In this document: positions 14,531-23,594 of the stretch, piece after piece | How the letters are laid out: the number at the start of each line of letters is the position of its first letter | Position numbering within the stretch: position 1 is the first letter of the stretch | NCBI GenBank assembly: GCA_035294125.1 | Contig: DATGLM010000019.1 | Span: 123,588 to 187,587 of the forward strand | Origin: CADDYT01 sp035294125 | GTDB taxonomy: Bacteria; Chloroflexota; Ktedonobacteria; Ktedonobacterales; Ktedonobacteraceae | Length of the DNA stretch: 64,000 bases | Direction of reading: 5' to 3' | The notes under the pieces: model-generated | Seen by the model: only the letters and a program-made list of their open reading frames with translations | What the model was told of the DNA's origin: nothing | The model's database searches: none | Made by a program: the position numbers and the translations under genes

Positions 14531-16996
14531 TTGTCGTTCCCTACAACGCAGACACAATCTCATCTACTCGCCGCTCAGGATGAGTGGTTGTTTGGTTGGG
14601 ACCAGATGCCGGGGATTGTCTCGGTCTGGGCCAATCGAGCCGGGTTAGCCGTCATCTGGCAACGGGAGAAGGGAAGCGAACGAGTGGTGCGCGTGACGGA
14701 GCGTTTCCGTCCCTGGCTCTTTACCACCACGCTGGCCGACCTTGCCCATGTCGGCTCCGCGCTGGTTTCCGCCACGGCAACGGGCGCGGACAACGCCCGG
14801 GTTAGCTATCGCGAGCTGGATGGCGCGGAGGGGTCGTTTCGCTACCTGCTCTCGACCCGCGATGGACGCTGGCTTGAGCGGGCGCTGCTGACAGGAGCTT
14901 CTCGTCGCCTGGGCAGGCAGATCACCAATCTGAGTGACCTGCCGGAAGAGTATTACCGCGTCGGCCCCGTTGAACAATACCTGATGCGGACCGGGCGAGT
15001 CTATTTTAAAGGACTCGCGTTTGAAGATTTGCACCGCCTGCAATTCGACCTGGAAACGACCGCGCTCGACCCCCATCGCGGGCGCATCTTCCTGGTGGCC
15101 GTGCGCGATAACCGTGGTCTCGCCACCACGCTTGAGGCCCCTCATCCCGAAGACGAAGCCGACCTGATCGCCGATCTCTGTACTCTGATCCGCCTGCGCG
15201 ACCCCGATGTCATCGAGAACCACAACCTCTTTGGCTTCGACCTGCCCTTCTTAGAGCAGCGTGCCGCCGTCCATAACATAGCGCTGGAACTGGGACGCGA
15301 GGGCGCGCCGCGGATGCTGGAGCGCCGCGAGGAGATGCTGGCTATCGGGCCGGAGGCGCGCAAGCGCGTGCGCTACAGCCTCGCCGGACGTGAACTGATC
15401 GACACGCTGGACGCCGTGCGCCGCCATGACTTCGTCGTGCGCGACATACCCGGCTATGGACTCAAAGAGGTGGCGCGCTACTTCGGCATGGCCTCACCCG
15501 ACCGCGTCTACCTGGAAGGCGCGGCCATCTTCGAGACTTTTCGCCGCGACCCCGCGCAGGTACGCCACTATGCCCTCGACGACGTGGCGGAGGTCGATGG
15601 CCTCTCGCGCCGTCTGCTGGGCGCGCCCTTCGCCCTCGCGAGCATGGCTCCACGCCGCTACGAACGCCTCGCCTCGGCAGGCCCTGCTATGGGCATCCTC
15701 GAACCCATGCTCGTGCGCGCCTATCTACGAGCAGGCACGGCTCTGCCACAACAGGCGACAGACCAGCCATCCAGCCATCCCCCCCATGAAGGCGGGGCTG
15801 TTTTTCTCTTCGCCAGCGGCGTAGCCGAGCACGTCGTAAAAGCCGACGTGGCTTCCCTCTATCCTTCGCTGATGCGCACCTTCCGTATCGGACCAGCATG
15901 CGACCGTCTCGGCGTCTTGCTGGGCATTCTCGACCGCCTGACCGATTTGCGCCTGTCGCATAAAGCCGCCGCCAGAAGTGCCGCTCCCGGCTCGCTGGAA
16001 GCCAATATGCACGACGCCACGCAGGCCGCCATGAAAATCCTCATCAACGCGGCCTACGGTTATATGGGAGCAGGCGCGATGGCCCTCTTCGCCGATATCG
16101 ACGCGGCTGACGAGGTTACAAAACGCGGGCGCGCGGTGCTGTCACAGGTGCTTGACGCGCTGCGCGAACGCGGCATGGCCCTGATCGAGGCCGATACCGA
16201 CGGCGTGTATTTCGCCGTGCCAACCGATTGGAGCGAGGAGCAGGAGCGGGCGCTGGTGGCGGAGATCGGCGCGCTCCTGCCAGAGGGCATCCGCCTGGAA
16301 TACGAGGGCCGCTACCGCGCCATGTTCAGCCACGAGGTCAAGAACTACGCCTTGTTGACCTATAGTGATCGCCTGATCGTGCATGGCGTCGCCCTGCGTT
16401 CGAGCCGGGCCGAGCCGTTCGGCGAGCGTTTCCTGCGTCAGGCGCTCTCCTGCGTCATGACCAACGACATTCCCGGTCTGCGCCAGCGCTACCTCGACAT
16501 GGTGACCGCGCTGCGCAAGCGCGAACTCTCCCTCTCGGAACTGGCAACGCGCGTGCGCCTCTCCAAAACGCCTGCCGTCTACCTGGCCGCCCGCGCCACT
16601 CATCCGGAACCGCAATACGAAGCCCTGCTCACCGCCGGGCGCACGCGCTGGTACCCGGGCGAGCGTGTCCGCTTCTATCGCGCTCGCGGCGGCACTTACG
16701 TCTGGCTCCCCGACGAAAGCGAGGAAGCCTCTCTCCACACCACCTGGGAAACTCTCGCTCAGCAACACACACCGCGTGAGAAACATGATAGGCAAGAGGG
16801 GAGGCGAGAAAAAAAGGAACAGAGAGACTACGACGTGGAACACTACCTGCAAGTCCTCGTCACCTCCTACGCGGCCCGCCTGCGCAAAGCCTTCGCCCCC
16901 GAAGACTTCGCGCAGCTTTTCCGCCTCGACGGCCAGTCCGGTCTCTTCGACCGCCCCGTCGCAAGCATCGAGCCTCTGTGGATTCGCTGTTCATGA
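14531..16996 (+). CDS. Family B DNA polymerase with intact proofreading and polymerase motifs
   Basis: 821 residues from a TTG with AGGAG at 14519-14523, seven bases upstream; an in-frame GTG at 14525 is too close to that site. Exonuclease motifs: FDLETT (about 172-177), NHNLFGFD (230-237) and YALDDVAEV (347-355). Polymerase motifs: DVASLYPSLM (A, 439-448), KILINAAYGYMG (B, 502-513) and EADTDGVYF (C, 553-561). All catalytic acids are therefore present. It is divergent from E. coli Pol II and has no neighbouring replication or repair genes. A likely role is lesion bypass or repair synthesis (inference). Its stop overlaps, tail to tail, the stop of the histidine kinase gene by six bases. Confidence 0.92.
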   Translation: MSFPTTQTQSHLLAAQDEWLFGWDQMPGIVSVWANRAGLAVIWQREKGSERVVRVTERFRPWLFTTTLADLAHVGSALVSATATGADNARVSYRELDGAEGSFRYLLSTRDGRWLERALLTGASRRLGRQITNLSDLPEEYYRVGPVEQYLMRTGRVYFKGLAFEDLHRLQFDLETTALDPHRGRIFLVAVRDNRGLATTLEAPHPEDEADLIADLCTLIRLRDPDVIENHNLFGFDLPFLEQRAAVHNIALELGREGAPRMLERREEMLAIGPEARKRVRYSLAGRELIDTLDAVRRHDFVVRDIPGYGLKEVARYFGMASPDRVYLEGAAIFETFRRDPAQVRHYALDDVAEVDGLSRRLLGAPFALASMAPRRYERLASAGPAMGILEPMLVRAYLRAGTALPQQATDQPSSHPPHEGGAVFLFASGVAEHVVKADVASLYPSLMRTFRIGPACDRLGVLLGILDRLTDLRLSHKAAARSAAPGSLEANMHDATQAAMKILINAAYGYMGAGAMALFADIDAADEVTKRGRAVLSQVLDALRERGMALIEADTDGVYFAVPTDWSEEQERALVAEIGALLPEGIRLEYEGRYRAMFSHEVKNYALLTYSDRLIVHGVALRSSRAEPFGERFLRQALSCVMTNDIPGLRQRYLDMVTALRKRELSLSELATRVRLSKTPAVYLAARATHPEPQYEALLTAGRTRWYPGERVRFYRARGGTYVWLPDESEEASLHTTWETLAQQHTPREKHDRQEGRREKKEQRDYDVEHYLQVLVTSYAARLRKAFAPEDFAQLFRLDGQSGLFDRPVASIEPLWIRCS

Positions 16997-18466
16997 AACA
17001 GGCAAGGCAAAGCTGAAAGTGGCCCCCTCGTCTGGTTTACTGTTGACCCAGATGCGCCCCTGGTGGCGCTTGATGATCTCTGTTGCGATGTAGAGGCCGA
17101 TGCCGAGGCCAGGAAATGTTCTCATATCCCCATCGGCTACCTGATAAAAACGCTCGAAAATCTTCTCGTGATGTGGCTCCGCGATACCGATGCCGAAATC
17201 CTGTACGCTCACAATGGCTTCGTGGTCACGCTGCTCAAGCCGAATGATGACCCTGTTGGCGTCGGGCGAGTATTTGATGGCGTTGGTCAGCAGGTTAATA
17301 AGCACCTGCCCGATACGGTCTCTGTCTGCGTACACATGCGCCCGTGTCTCTCCCTCGATGAGCAGTTGGTGCGTCTGTGTCGTTGCCTGCACATTTTCCA
17401 CCACCTCACGCATGTGCGCATCAAGGTTGAAAAGCTCCTGGCGATAGACTATCTGCCCCGTTTGCATACGTGAAATGTCCAGCAGATCGTTGATGAGCTT
17501 GGTCAGCCTGGTAAGCTGCCCATCCATGCGTGTAAGGAATTGTAGAGATTGTTCATCGTCGCGCTGCTGGAAGCGCCGCCGCAGGAGTTGCGTAAAGCCC
17601 TTGATGCTGGTGACAGGCGTCTTCAGTTCGTGGCTGACCATACTCAGAAACTCATCTTTGCGCTGCTCCGCCCGCTTTCGTTCTGTCACATCCAGCGTCA
17701 GCCCATCGAAACGCCTGGGTGTGCCATCCAGGTCGTAGAAGGCGCGCCCGATGGCGTGTATCCAGCGCACGCGTCCATCGGCTGGCGAAATAGTACGATA
17801 CTCAATATCATAGATACTGTGTTTTTCTATTGATTGTTCAATGGCCTGCCGCGTGCGCTCGCGGTCGTCAGGGTGAAGCAGTTCGTAAAACAGGTTGATA
17901 TCGACTTCGGCATCGGCTGGCAGTCCAAAATGCCCTTTGACTTTCTCATTCCAGATCAGCTTATCGAAGGGCAGATCACAATACCATAATCCTGCTTCGC
18001 TGGCCTGGATAGCGAGTTCAAGCCGGTGACGACTCAACTGTAATGCTTCCTCGGATCGCTTTCTCTCACTGATATCGCGAAAACTACCGACAATGGCCTG
18101 CACCTCTGGATCGTGCAGCAAATTGGTCGCAGTTCCCTCAAACCAGCCCCAGGAACCATCCTTGCAGCGCATGCGATATTCTGCACTGAAGCTCCGGCCC
18201 GGAGCTTGCATGATATTCGCAAAAAGCTGCTTCGCAACAGGAATATCATCAGGGTGCAGAAGCAGCAGCGGCAGACTTCCCAGGTATTCCGCAGGGTCAT
18301 AGCCTGTGACGCGCGTAATGGAAGGGCTGACATAGGTTGGAATCCCTTCAGCGTTCAGCAAAACAATAACGTCGGAGCTATTTTCAATGAGGGCGCGAAA
18401 CACCCGTTCGTTTGGTTGGAGCATACCACTTTCATGGAAAACATTGATATCAGCTTCTGTCGACAT
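16991..18466 (-). CDS. Soluble PAS-PAS sensor histidine kinase
   Basis: 491 residues with no transmembrane segment. Two PAS domains (about 18-135 and 145-265), each ended by the PAC signature (FRDISERKR, LDVTERKRAE), precede a HisKA domain with the phospho-acceptor His279 in SMVSHELKTP, and an HATPase with the N box INLLTNAIKYSP, DFGIGI and GLGIGLY. It would sense a cytoplasmic signal, possibly redox or a bound cofactor, and phosphorylate an unlinked response regulator; none is adjacent. Its 3' end overlaps the polymerase gene. Confidence 0.92.
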   Translation of the reverse strand: MSTEADINVFHESGMLQPNERVFRALIENSSDVIVLLNAEGIPTYVSPSITRVTGYDPAEYLGSLPLLLLHPDDIPVAKQLFANIMQAPGRSFSAEYRMRCKDGSWGWFEGTATNLLHDPEVQAIVGSFRDISERKRSEEALQLSRHRLELAIQASEAGLWYCDLPFDKLIWNEKVKGHFGLPADAEVDINLFYELLHPDDRERTRQAIEQSIEKHSIYDIEYRTISPADGRVRWIHAIGRAFYDLDGTPRRFDGLTLDVTERKRAEQRKDEFLSMVSHELKTPVTSIKGFTQLLRRRFQQRDDEQSLQFLTRMDGQLTRLTKLINDLLDISRMQTGQIVYRQELFNLDAHMREVVENVQATTQTHQLLIEGETRAHVYADRDRIGQVLINLLTNAIKYSPDANRVIIRLEQRDHEAIVSVQDFGIGIAEPHHEKIFERFYQVADGDMRTFPGLGIGLYIATEIIKRHQGRIWVNSKPDEGATFSFALPVS

Positions 18467-18628
18467 GCAGGCTTCATCCCTTTCCCAGGCAAAGTCCCTG
18501 AGCGTTATCTGCTCACCCGCTCTTTGCGTACTATAGCATCTTCAGGCACTTCACACAACCTGAGCCATATCAGGTGAGACTTCTATCATATACACCTGCG
18601 TGTTAAGACTATGCCATAAAAAGGGTCA

Positions 18629-18669
18629 CTCACAAGTCATTCCGCGTTACCCTCAGAATGACTTGTGAG
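18629..18669. repeat. Dispersed palindrome of the GTCATTC/GAATGAC family
   Basis: CTCACAAGTCATTC (18629-18642) pairs perfectly with GAATGACTTGTGAG (18656-18669). The core CATTC/GAATG and the flanking CTCAGAATGAC recur at 48497-48578 and 51608-51696. Confidence 0.6.
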
Positions 18670-18674
18670 GTAAG

Positions 18675-18730
18675 GTTGCCCATAAAGCATAAAGAACGCG
18701 TTCTTTCGTTCTTTATGCTTTATGGGCAAC
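18675..18730 (-). terminator. 24-bp perfect hairpin overlapping the end of the nucleotide kinase gene
   Basis: The 24 bases from 18675 to 18698 pair perfectly with 18707-18730 across an eight-base loop. The right arm contains the last codons and stop of the kinase gene (its C-terminal KVAHKA). The long stem suggests a terminator or mRNA 3' stabiliser, although a T tract is lacking. Confidence 0.6.
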
Positions 18731-19267
18731 TTTATAATCCTCTTGCAACGCCTTGACGACCTGTTGAGCCAGTTCTTCGGGGGTGTGTTTTGAGGTATCC
18801 ACCAGGAGATCGTAAAATTCGGGCGCACGATAATCGTCAACGCCGTAGATGCGTTTGAACTTCTCCACATCCCGGCTGTCACGATATTCAATATCGGCCA
18901 CCGCCCGCGCCTGATCTACATGCTCGCGTCTCATATAACGCTCAGCGCGCACATCTAGAGGGGCATAGCAATAAACTTTTAATACATCGTCCAGCCCATG
19001 CGCGAGCCAACCTGAGAGACGTCCCTCAACGACAATGTTCGACTCCTCTTTGAGCAGTTCGCGCTGCGAGTTGTCGAAGGCTTTGTGAACCTCATCGGGC
19101 AAGATACTTACCTGTTGAATGGACATTCCACGTGCTGCACTGAAATCGCGGAAACGCTGGCCCGTATTGACTCGCTTCCAGCCCGGAAGCAAGGCGATCA
19201 CGGCATCGGCGAGCGAGCTTTTGCCGGTGGCAACCTCGCCGGAAATGGTTATGGCTCGAATCGTCAA
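18713..19267 (-). CDS. Cytidylate kinase-like P-loop kinase
   Basis: 184 residues from a TTG at 19267, which has AGGTG eight bases upstream; the longer open frame to 19348 lacks a signal. P-loop GEVATGKSS near residues 10-18 follows the strand IRAITIS. Later features typical of the cytidylate kinase-like family are NTGQRFRDFSAARGM, VVEGRLSGW and the lid/binding segment RRYMRREHVD-like with IEYRDSRDVEKFKRIYGVD. Homologous archaeal CMP kinases are of this short type. It probably phosphorylates CMP/dCMP, but a general nucleoside monophosphate kinase role cannot be excluded. It is downstream of recQ on the same strand, with about 160 bases between. Confidence 0.75.
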   Translation of the reverse strand: MTIRAITISGEVATGKSSLADAVIALLPGWKRVNTGQRFRDFSAARGMSIQQVSILPDEVHKAFDNSQRELLKEESNIVVEGRLSGWLAHGLDDVLKVYCYAPLDVRAERYMRREHVDQARAVADIEYRDSRDVEKFKRIYGVDDYRAPEFYDLLVDTSKHTPEELAQQVVKALQEDYKVAHKA

Positions 19268-19426
19268 TTGTCTTGCACCTCTCTGAAATGGGGGATAGGG
19301 ACGTATATATTTACCTGTATTATATACTATCAATCCAATTCTCACCAACCCGAACTTCTCTGTCAGAAAAACTCTCTCGGGCTTGCCATTCTTCGCCGCG
19401 TTCAGAATGACGTGGGCTGGCTGCTC

Positions 19427-21673
19427 TTAGATGGGGCGACGCAAGGTAGCGCGCACTATGCGAATTTCGCCATAGGAATAGGCATCGCCCAGGAACTCTT
19501 TGACGGGCTTGAGCGGGCCATCACCGATGCGCTTGAAGGCATCGAGAATAACGGCGAAGCGGTCTGGAGGCACGAGCCGGTCAATATCGATCTCCTCGCC
19601 CGCCTCAATCAACTCGGCAAGATGCCCCTCAATCGTGGTAATGGCCAGATTTCTTTGCCGGGCAATCTCCGCGATGCTCAGTCCCGCGCGGTACATGTCC
19701 AGCGTGACCTGTCGCGTCGATGGTCCCGCGCCTGTCGTCGCTTTCTCAGGCTGCCCCGGTTTCTCCAACTTTGACGATGGCGGTTCCAGGTCGGCGGGCA
19801 GATTGTGCCGATCACAGTAGCTACTAATGGCTTCGGTGAAAGGGGTGAAGTACTCCTCCAGCTTGCGCGCTCCTACGCCAGGCATGGCATTAAAGTGTTC
19901 CAGGCTCAGCGGCCGCCAGCGCGCCATGGCCTGCAAGCTCGCATCGGCGAAGACCATGTAGGGCGGCAGACCCTTTGCATCAGCCAGCCGCTTGCGCAGG
20001 TCGCGTAAATACCGGACCAGGCCTTCTTCCTCCGCTGAGAGCGGGACAACCGGCTCTTTGTGCGCCTTCACCGCTCCCGCGACTGCCGCCTCCTGCTCTT
20101 TACCTTCTAGCTTGACCGGCGCGGGCACCGCCACCAGCACCTGCCGCTCTCCGCGCAAAATCTCACGCGAGTGGGCATTCAGCCGCAGCACGGGATAGCT
20201 GTCCTTCGTCTCCGTCAGCAGTCCCTGGTGTAGCAGCGAGCGACCGAGACGCAGCCAGTCGTCCGCGCTGCGATCCTTGCCGATGCCATAGGTAGAAAGC
20301 TGGTCATGTTTATAATCGCGAATCTTCTGCGTATTCGCCCCACGCAGGATTTCGATGATGTAGCGCATGCCGAAGCGCTGCTGCGTGCGCACGATGCACG
20401 AGAGAAATTTCTGCGCGTCGATGGTGCGATCCTCCAGCACCTGTTCGTGCAGGCAGTTATCGCAGTTGCCGCAATGCCCCTGCTCGTAAACCTCGCCGAA
20501 GTAGCCGAGCAGGATGCGGCGGCGGCATTCCGCGCTCTCTCCATACGCCGCCATCTGCTGCAACTGGCGCTGCGCCAGCCGCAGTTCGCGCAGGTCTTCC
20601 TTCCGCCCGATCACATAATTGAGCTTTGCCCGGTCACCGGCGTTGTAAAACAGGATGCACTGCGCGGGCAGCCCATCGCGCCCGGCGCGGCCCGACTCCT
20701 GGTAGTAGCCCTCAAGGTTGCGCGGCATGTCGTAGTGGATGACCGCCCGCACGTCTGGCTTGGCGATGCCCATGCCGAAGGCGATGGTCGCCACCAGTAT
20801 CGGTACATCGTCGCGAATGAAGCGCGCCTGATTCTCGCTGCGTTGCTCGCTGCTCAATCCCGCGTGATAGGGCAGCGTTGAGAAGCCAGCGCGTTCCAGA
20901 GCCGCGCTCAGCTCATCGACGCCCTCGCGGCTATTGCGATAAATGATGGTAGACGCGCCATCCAGTGCGCGCAAAATCTGCGTCAATTCGCGGTAGGAAC
21001 CCTGGTGCTTCTCTCGCACCTCATAATACAGATTGGGCCGGTCAAAACTGGCTATATGAATATACGGGTCATGCAGCCGCAATTGTTCCAGGATATCATC
21101 GCGCACGCGCTCGGTCGCCGTCGCCGTCAATGCCAGCGTCGGCGTCTCCAGGTAGCGCTCGCGCAATTGCCCAAGCTGGCGGTACTCCGGGCGAAAATCG
21201 TGTCCCCACTCGCTCACGCAGTGCGCCTCGTCTACCGCAATGAGAGATAACCCGACATTATTCTCAACCTGATCGAGCAGCGAAAGGAAGTTCGCCCCCA
21301 TCAGCCGCTCGGGAGCCACGTAGAGCAGCCGCATCTCCCCATTGATGGCCTGCCGCTCGCGCCGCGTTCGTTCCTCCGACGTCAGAAAGCTATTGATAAA
21401 CGTAGCGGCAATGCCATTGGCCTGCAAGCGATCCACCTGATCCTGCATCAGCGCGATCAGCGGCGAGACCACCACCGTCAACCCGGGCAGCAACAGCGCC
21501 GGAAGCTGGTACAGCAACGATTTGCCACCGCCCGTCGGCATCAGCACAAACGTATCGCGTCCCGCCAGCACCTGCTCAATCACCTGTCGCTGCCCCGGCC
21601 AGAACTCCTCAAACCCAAAATACTGCTTCAACGCCCCATCAATATCTCGCACAACCTGTTTTCTCCATATCAC
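19427..21673 (-). CDS. recQ: ATP-dependent DNA helicase RecQ
   Basis: 748 residues. Helicase motif I MPTGGGKS (45-52), motif II VDEAHCVSEWGHDFRPEY (from 147), motif V/VI region GMGIAKPDVRAVIHYDMP and QESGRAGRDG are all present. The RQC zinc-binding Cys set follows (AECRRRIL, then HCGNCDNC). An HRDC domain (about 550-625) and a C-terminal helix-turn-helix of the HTH_40 type (SIAEIARQRNLAITTIEGHL) complete it. RecQ unwinds recombination intermediates with 3'-5' polarity. The start at 21673 is GTG with a weak ribosome site; a GTG seven codons later is an alternative. Longer than E. coli RecQ because of the final domain. Confidence 0.95.
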   Translation of the reverse strand: MIWRKQVVRDIDGALKQYFGFEEFWPGQRQVIEQVLAGRDTFVLMPTGGGKSLLYQLPALLLPGLTVVVSPLIALMQDQVDRLQANGIAATFINSFLTSEERTRRERQAINGEMRLLYVAPERLMGANFLSLLDQVENNVGLSLIAVDEAHCVSEWGHDFRPEYRQLGQLRERYLETPTLALTATATERVRDDILEQLRLHDPYIHIASFDRPNLYYEVREKHQGSYRELTQILRALDGASTIIYRNSREGVDELSAALERAGFSTLPYHAGLSSEQRSENQARFIRDDVPILVATIAFGMGIAKPDVRAVIHYDMPRNLEGYYQESGRAGRDGLPAQCILFYNAGDRAKLNYVIGRKEDLRELRLAQRQLQQMAAYGESAECRRRILLGYFGEVYEQGHCGNCDNCLHEQVLEDRTIDAQKFLSCIVRTQQRFGMRYIIEILRGANTQKIRDYKHDQLSTYGIGKDRSADDWLRLGRSLLHQGLLTETKDSYPVLRLNAHSREILRGERQVLVAVPAPVKLEGKEQEAAVAGAVKAHKEPVVPLSAEEEGLVRYLRDLRKRLADAKGLPPYMVFADASLQAMARWRPLSLEHFNAMPGVGARKLEEYFTPFTEAISSYCDRHNLPADLEPPSSKLEKPGQPEKATTGAGPSTRQVTLDMYRAGLSIAEIARQRNLAITTIEGHLAELIEAGEEIDIDRLVPPDRFAVILDAFKRIGDGPLKPVKEFLGDAYSYGEIRIVRATLRRPI

Positions 21674-21735
21674 GGTTTCTCAAAAAAAGTATTGTCCCTG
21701 TACATCTATTTCTATTCTTATCACGACTGTCCCCT

Positions 21736-21852
21736 ATGCCACGAGAAGTGCCTCCATCAAAGGAACCCGAACTATCTGATCTCAAAGGTGGAGACTTCAA
21801 GGAGGTCGCTCTTACTATCCTGCGCGGTGTCTGGCCAAAACAGGATTTTTGA
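21736..21852 (+). other. Possible 38-codon ORF between recQ and msrB
   Basis: ATG at 21736 to TGA at 21852 encodes a short product, with LSDLKGGDFKEVALTILRGV in its middle. The composition is coding-like (amphipathic, no stop-rich context), but there is no ribosome binding site. It may be a remnant of a larger gene such as a transposon ORF or a regulator. Confidence 0.3.
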
Positions 21853-21863
21853 TACTCCTTACA

Positions 21864-21906
21864 AAAGAAGAGCAGCATTCAGCAATGGCGAATGCTGCTC
21901 TTCTTT
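21864..21906 (-). terminator. Terminator hairpin after msrB
   Basis: Perfect 17-base arms (21864-21880 and 21890-21906) with a nine-base loop lie eight bases after the msrB stop. TTTT follows on the minus strand. Confidence 0.75.
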
Positions 21907-21913
21907 CGCGAAC

Positions 21914-22327
21914 TTACTGCTTCTCTTTTTTCGGCTCAAACTGGAGGGAGACGGAGTTGATGCAGTAGCGCAGGCCCGTAGTCTCTCGCGGGCCGTCTTC
22001 GAAGACGTGGCCGAGATGCGCGCCGCAGTTCTTGCATGTTACCTCTGTGCGGTTCATGAAGAACGAGTGGTCTTCATGGTACTCGACGTTCTCCGAGTCG
22101 ACGGGCCGGTCGAAGCTGGGCCAGCCGCAGCCGGAATCGAACTTGTTCTCAGAGGAGAACAGCTCGTGGCCGCAGGCGGCGCAGTGGTACATCCCCGCCT
22201 CGTGATTGTAGTAGAGCGGCCCACTAAAAGCACGCTCTGTTCCCTTCTTGCGCATCACCCGGAACTGCTCCGGGGTCAGTTTTTCCTTCCAGTAGGACTC
22301 TGGCATACTTTTCATATCACTTGCCAT
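21914..22327 (-). CDS. msrB: Peptide-methionine (R)-S-oxide reductase
   Basis: 137 residues; AAAGGA is seven bases before the ATG. Structural zinc ligands are CAAC (Cys49, Cys52) and CKNC (Cys98, Cys101). The catalytic Cys122 is in LRYCINSVSL. GCGWPSF and HLGHVFEDGP are family signatures. The enzyme repairs methionine-R-sulfoxide in proteins with thioredoxin as electron donor. It is free-standing, not fused to MsrA, and lies 16 bases downstream of a small conserved-looking gene with which it should be cotranscribed. Confidence 0.96.
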   Translation of the reverse strand: MASDMKSMPESYWKEKLTPEQFRVMRKKGTERAFSGPLYYNHEAGMYHCAACGHELFSSENKFDSGCGWPSFDRPVDSENVEYHEDHSFFMNRTEVTCKNCGAHLGHVFEDGPRETTGLRYCINSVSLQFEPKKEKQ

Positions 22328-22343
22328 GTGTTTTTCCTTTCAT

Positions 22344-22580
22344 TTATGCAGGCATTCCTGCTTCAACCCAGCGGCGAAACCGGGTAATCTGCTCCTCAGG
22401 CCATTCTCCATCGCATGGCATACTGCCATCTTCCAGCCGCTCAAGGATGTCCTGAGCATGTGTACGGACGTCTTGATAGTCCCAGAGGTCGAAGGCGAAT
22501 TGCATGGCATCTCTATCGTCCTCACGGAACAAGGGCTGGATATCTTGCGCGAAACCGGGTACGCTATTCTCGGGTGTCAT
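22344..22580 (-). CDS. Small soluble protein of the FAQDIQPLF type, upstream of msrB
   Basis: 78 residues from the ATG at 22580, with AAGGAG upstream; an ATG five codons earlier contains that site and is less likely. Readable pattern: GFAQDIQPLFREDDRDAM, DLWDYQDVRTHAQDILERL, GSMPCDGEWPEEQITRFRRW. The MPC..G.WP....RF..W ending resembles the tail of cytochrome c-like domains in planctomycete/actinobacterial proteins, but no CxxCH heme site is present. Related short proteins occur in actinomycetes as hypothetical proteins (from memory). With msrB directly after it, a role in oxidative stress is plausible but unproven. Confidence 0.7.
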   Translation of the reverse strand: MTPENSVPGFAQDIQPLFREDDRDAMQFAFDLWDYQDVRTHAQDILERLEDGSMPCDGEWPEEQITRFRRWVEAGMPA

Positions 22581-22628
22581 GATACACTCCTTCACTCTCA
22601 GCGGATTCAGTCCGGAACAAGCTCAAAC

Positions 22629-23594
22629 TTATGCCGTGCCAAATGTAACACCGAGCTGGCGCAACCATTTACGGTAGGCAATGGCGGTGCGGTCGGAGCG
22701 CAGATGCAGTTCGGCCTGCAGGTCGAGGGGCAGCAGTTCGGGGCGCTGCGACTCCACGATGGGGACATCCTGCCAGGTAATCATGTCCTCGAACGCCCGG
22801 ATATCCTCTTCAGGAATGTTGTCGTAGTCCTGCGCTACATACGTCCAGGCGATTGACTGCCGCTCGCTAACCGGTGTCACAGTGAAGTACATGGCGAAAC
22901 GCGCGCCGGAAGAGGTCTTGACGAAGAACGCGGTGAGCGGACGGATGACTTTGTACGTGTAGGTGACGTTGGCTCCCCTGCCGGAGCCGTCGGGGTCGGG
23001 CTGATAGACGGTGATATCCCGCGCCGTCACCCCCTGCGGCGTGATCTCCGCTGTATAGTCGCTCACCTCCGGGAAGGCCGGGTCGCCGAGATAGCCCTGG
23101 TGAACGAAAGGGAAGTGCGTCACGTCCAGAAAATTCTCGACCGCACGCGGCCCGCTGGCATTGAAGCTATAGGGGCCGCAATGGATTTTACGGAAGGTCG
23201 GGTCGTCCCACTGCGCGAAGGCGGGAATATCCTGTGTGGGATTGCCCAGCGTGACCCAGATCCAGTTGTAGCGTTCTTGCGCGCGGTAGACCTTCGCGTG
23301 AGCCGTCGCGGGCGGCTTCTGGTTGGGATGAGCCGGGAAGCGAATGCACTGCCCCTCCTCGTTATATGTCCAGCCATGATACGGGCAGATAAGCGTCTCG
23401 CCCTCGATTTTGCCGAGCGAGAGCCGCGTACCCCGGTGCAGGCAGAGGTCGCGCCAGGCCAGCACTTTATCGCCCACGCGCCACAGCACCAGGTCCTCCT
23501 CCAGCAGGCGTGCCGCCATCGGCTTCCCCTCCCGCAAATCTGGCGCGTATGCCACCACATGCCAGTCATTCAGCAGCACAGGATCATTGAGCAT
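22629..23594 (-). CDS. Rieske non-heme iron oxygenase (PaO/vanillate demethylase-like)
   Basis: 321 residues from the ATG at 23594, which has AAAGGA upstream; an ATG at 23615 and a GTG at 23627 are alternatives. Rieske cluster ligands are CLHRG (Cys51, His53) and CPYHGW (Cys70, His73). The mononuclear iron site shows ENFLDVTHFPFVHQG (His160, His165). Such enzymes hydroxylate or demethylate aromatic or cyclic compounds using electrons from a separate reductase, which is not adjacent. The size and motif spacing fit the pheophorbide a oxygenase/vanillate demethylase group. It precedes the carotenoid genes by about 200 bases on the same strand but probably has its own transcript. Confidence 0.88.
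   Translation of the reverse strand: MLNDPVLLNDWHVVAYAPDLREGKPMAARLLEEDLVLWRVGDKVLAWRDLCLHRGTRLSLGKIEGETLICPYHGWTYNEEGQCIRFPAHPNQKPPATAHAKVYRAQERYNWIWVTLGNPTQDIPAFAQWDDPTFRKIHCGPYSFNASGPRAVENFLDVTHFPFVHQGYLGDPAFPEVSDYTAEITPQGVTARDITVYQPDPDGSGRGANVTYTYKVIRPLTAFFVKTSSGARFAMYFTVTPVSERQSIAWTYVAQDYDNIPEEDIRAFEDMITWQDVPIVESQRPELLPLDLQAELHLRSDRTAIAYRKWLRQLGVTFGTA

Noticed and set aside
16142..16852. 236-codon minus-strand frame inside the polymerase gene
   Set aside because: The plus strand carries all family B motifs; the antisense frame has no recognisable feature.
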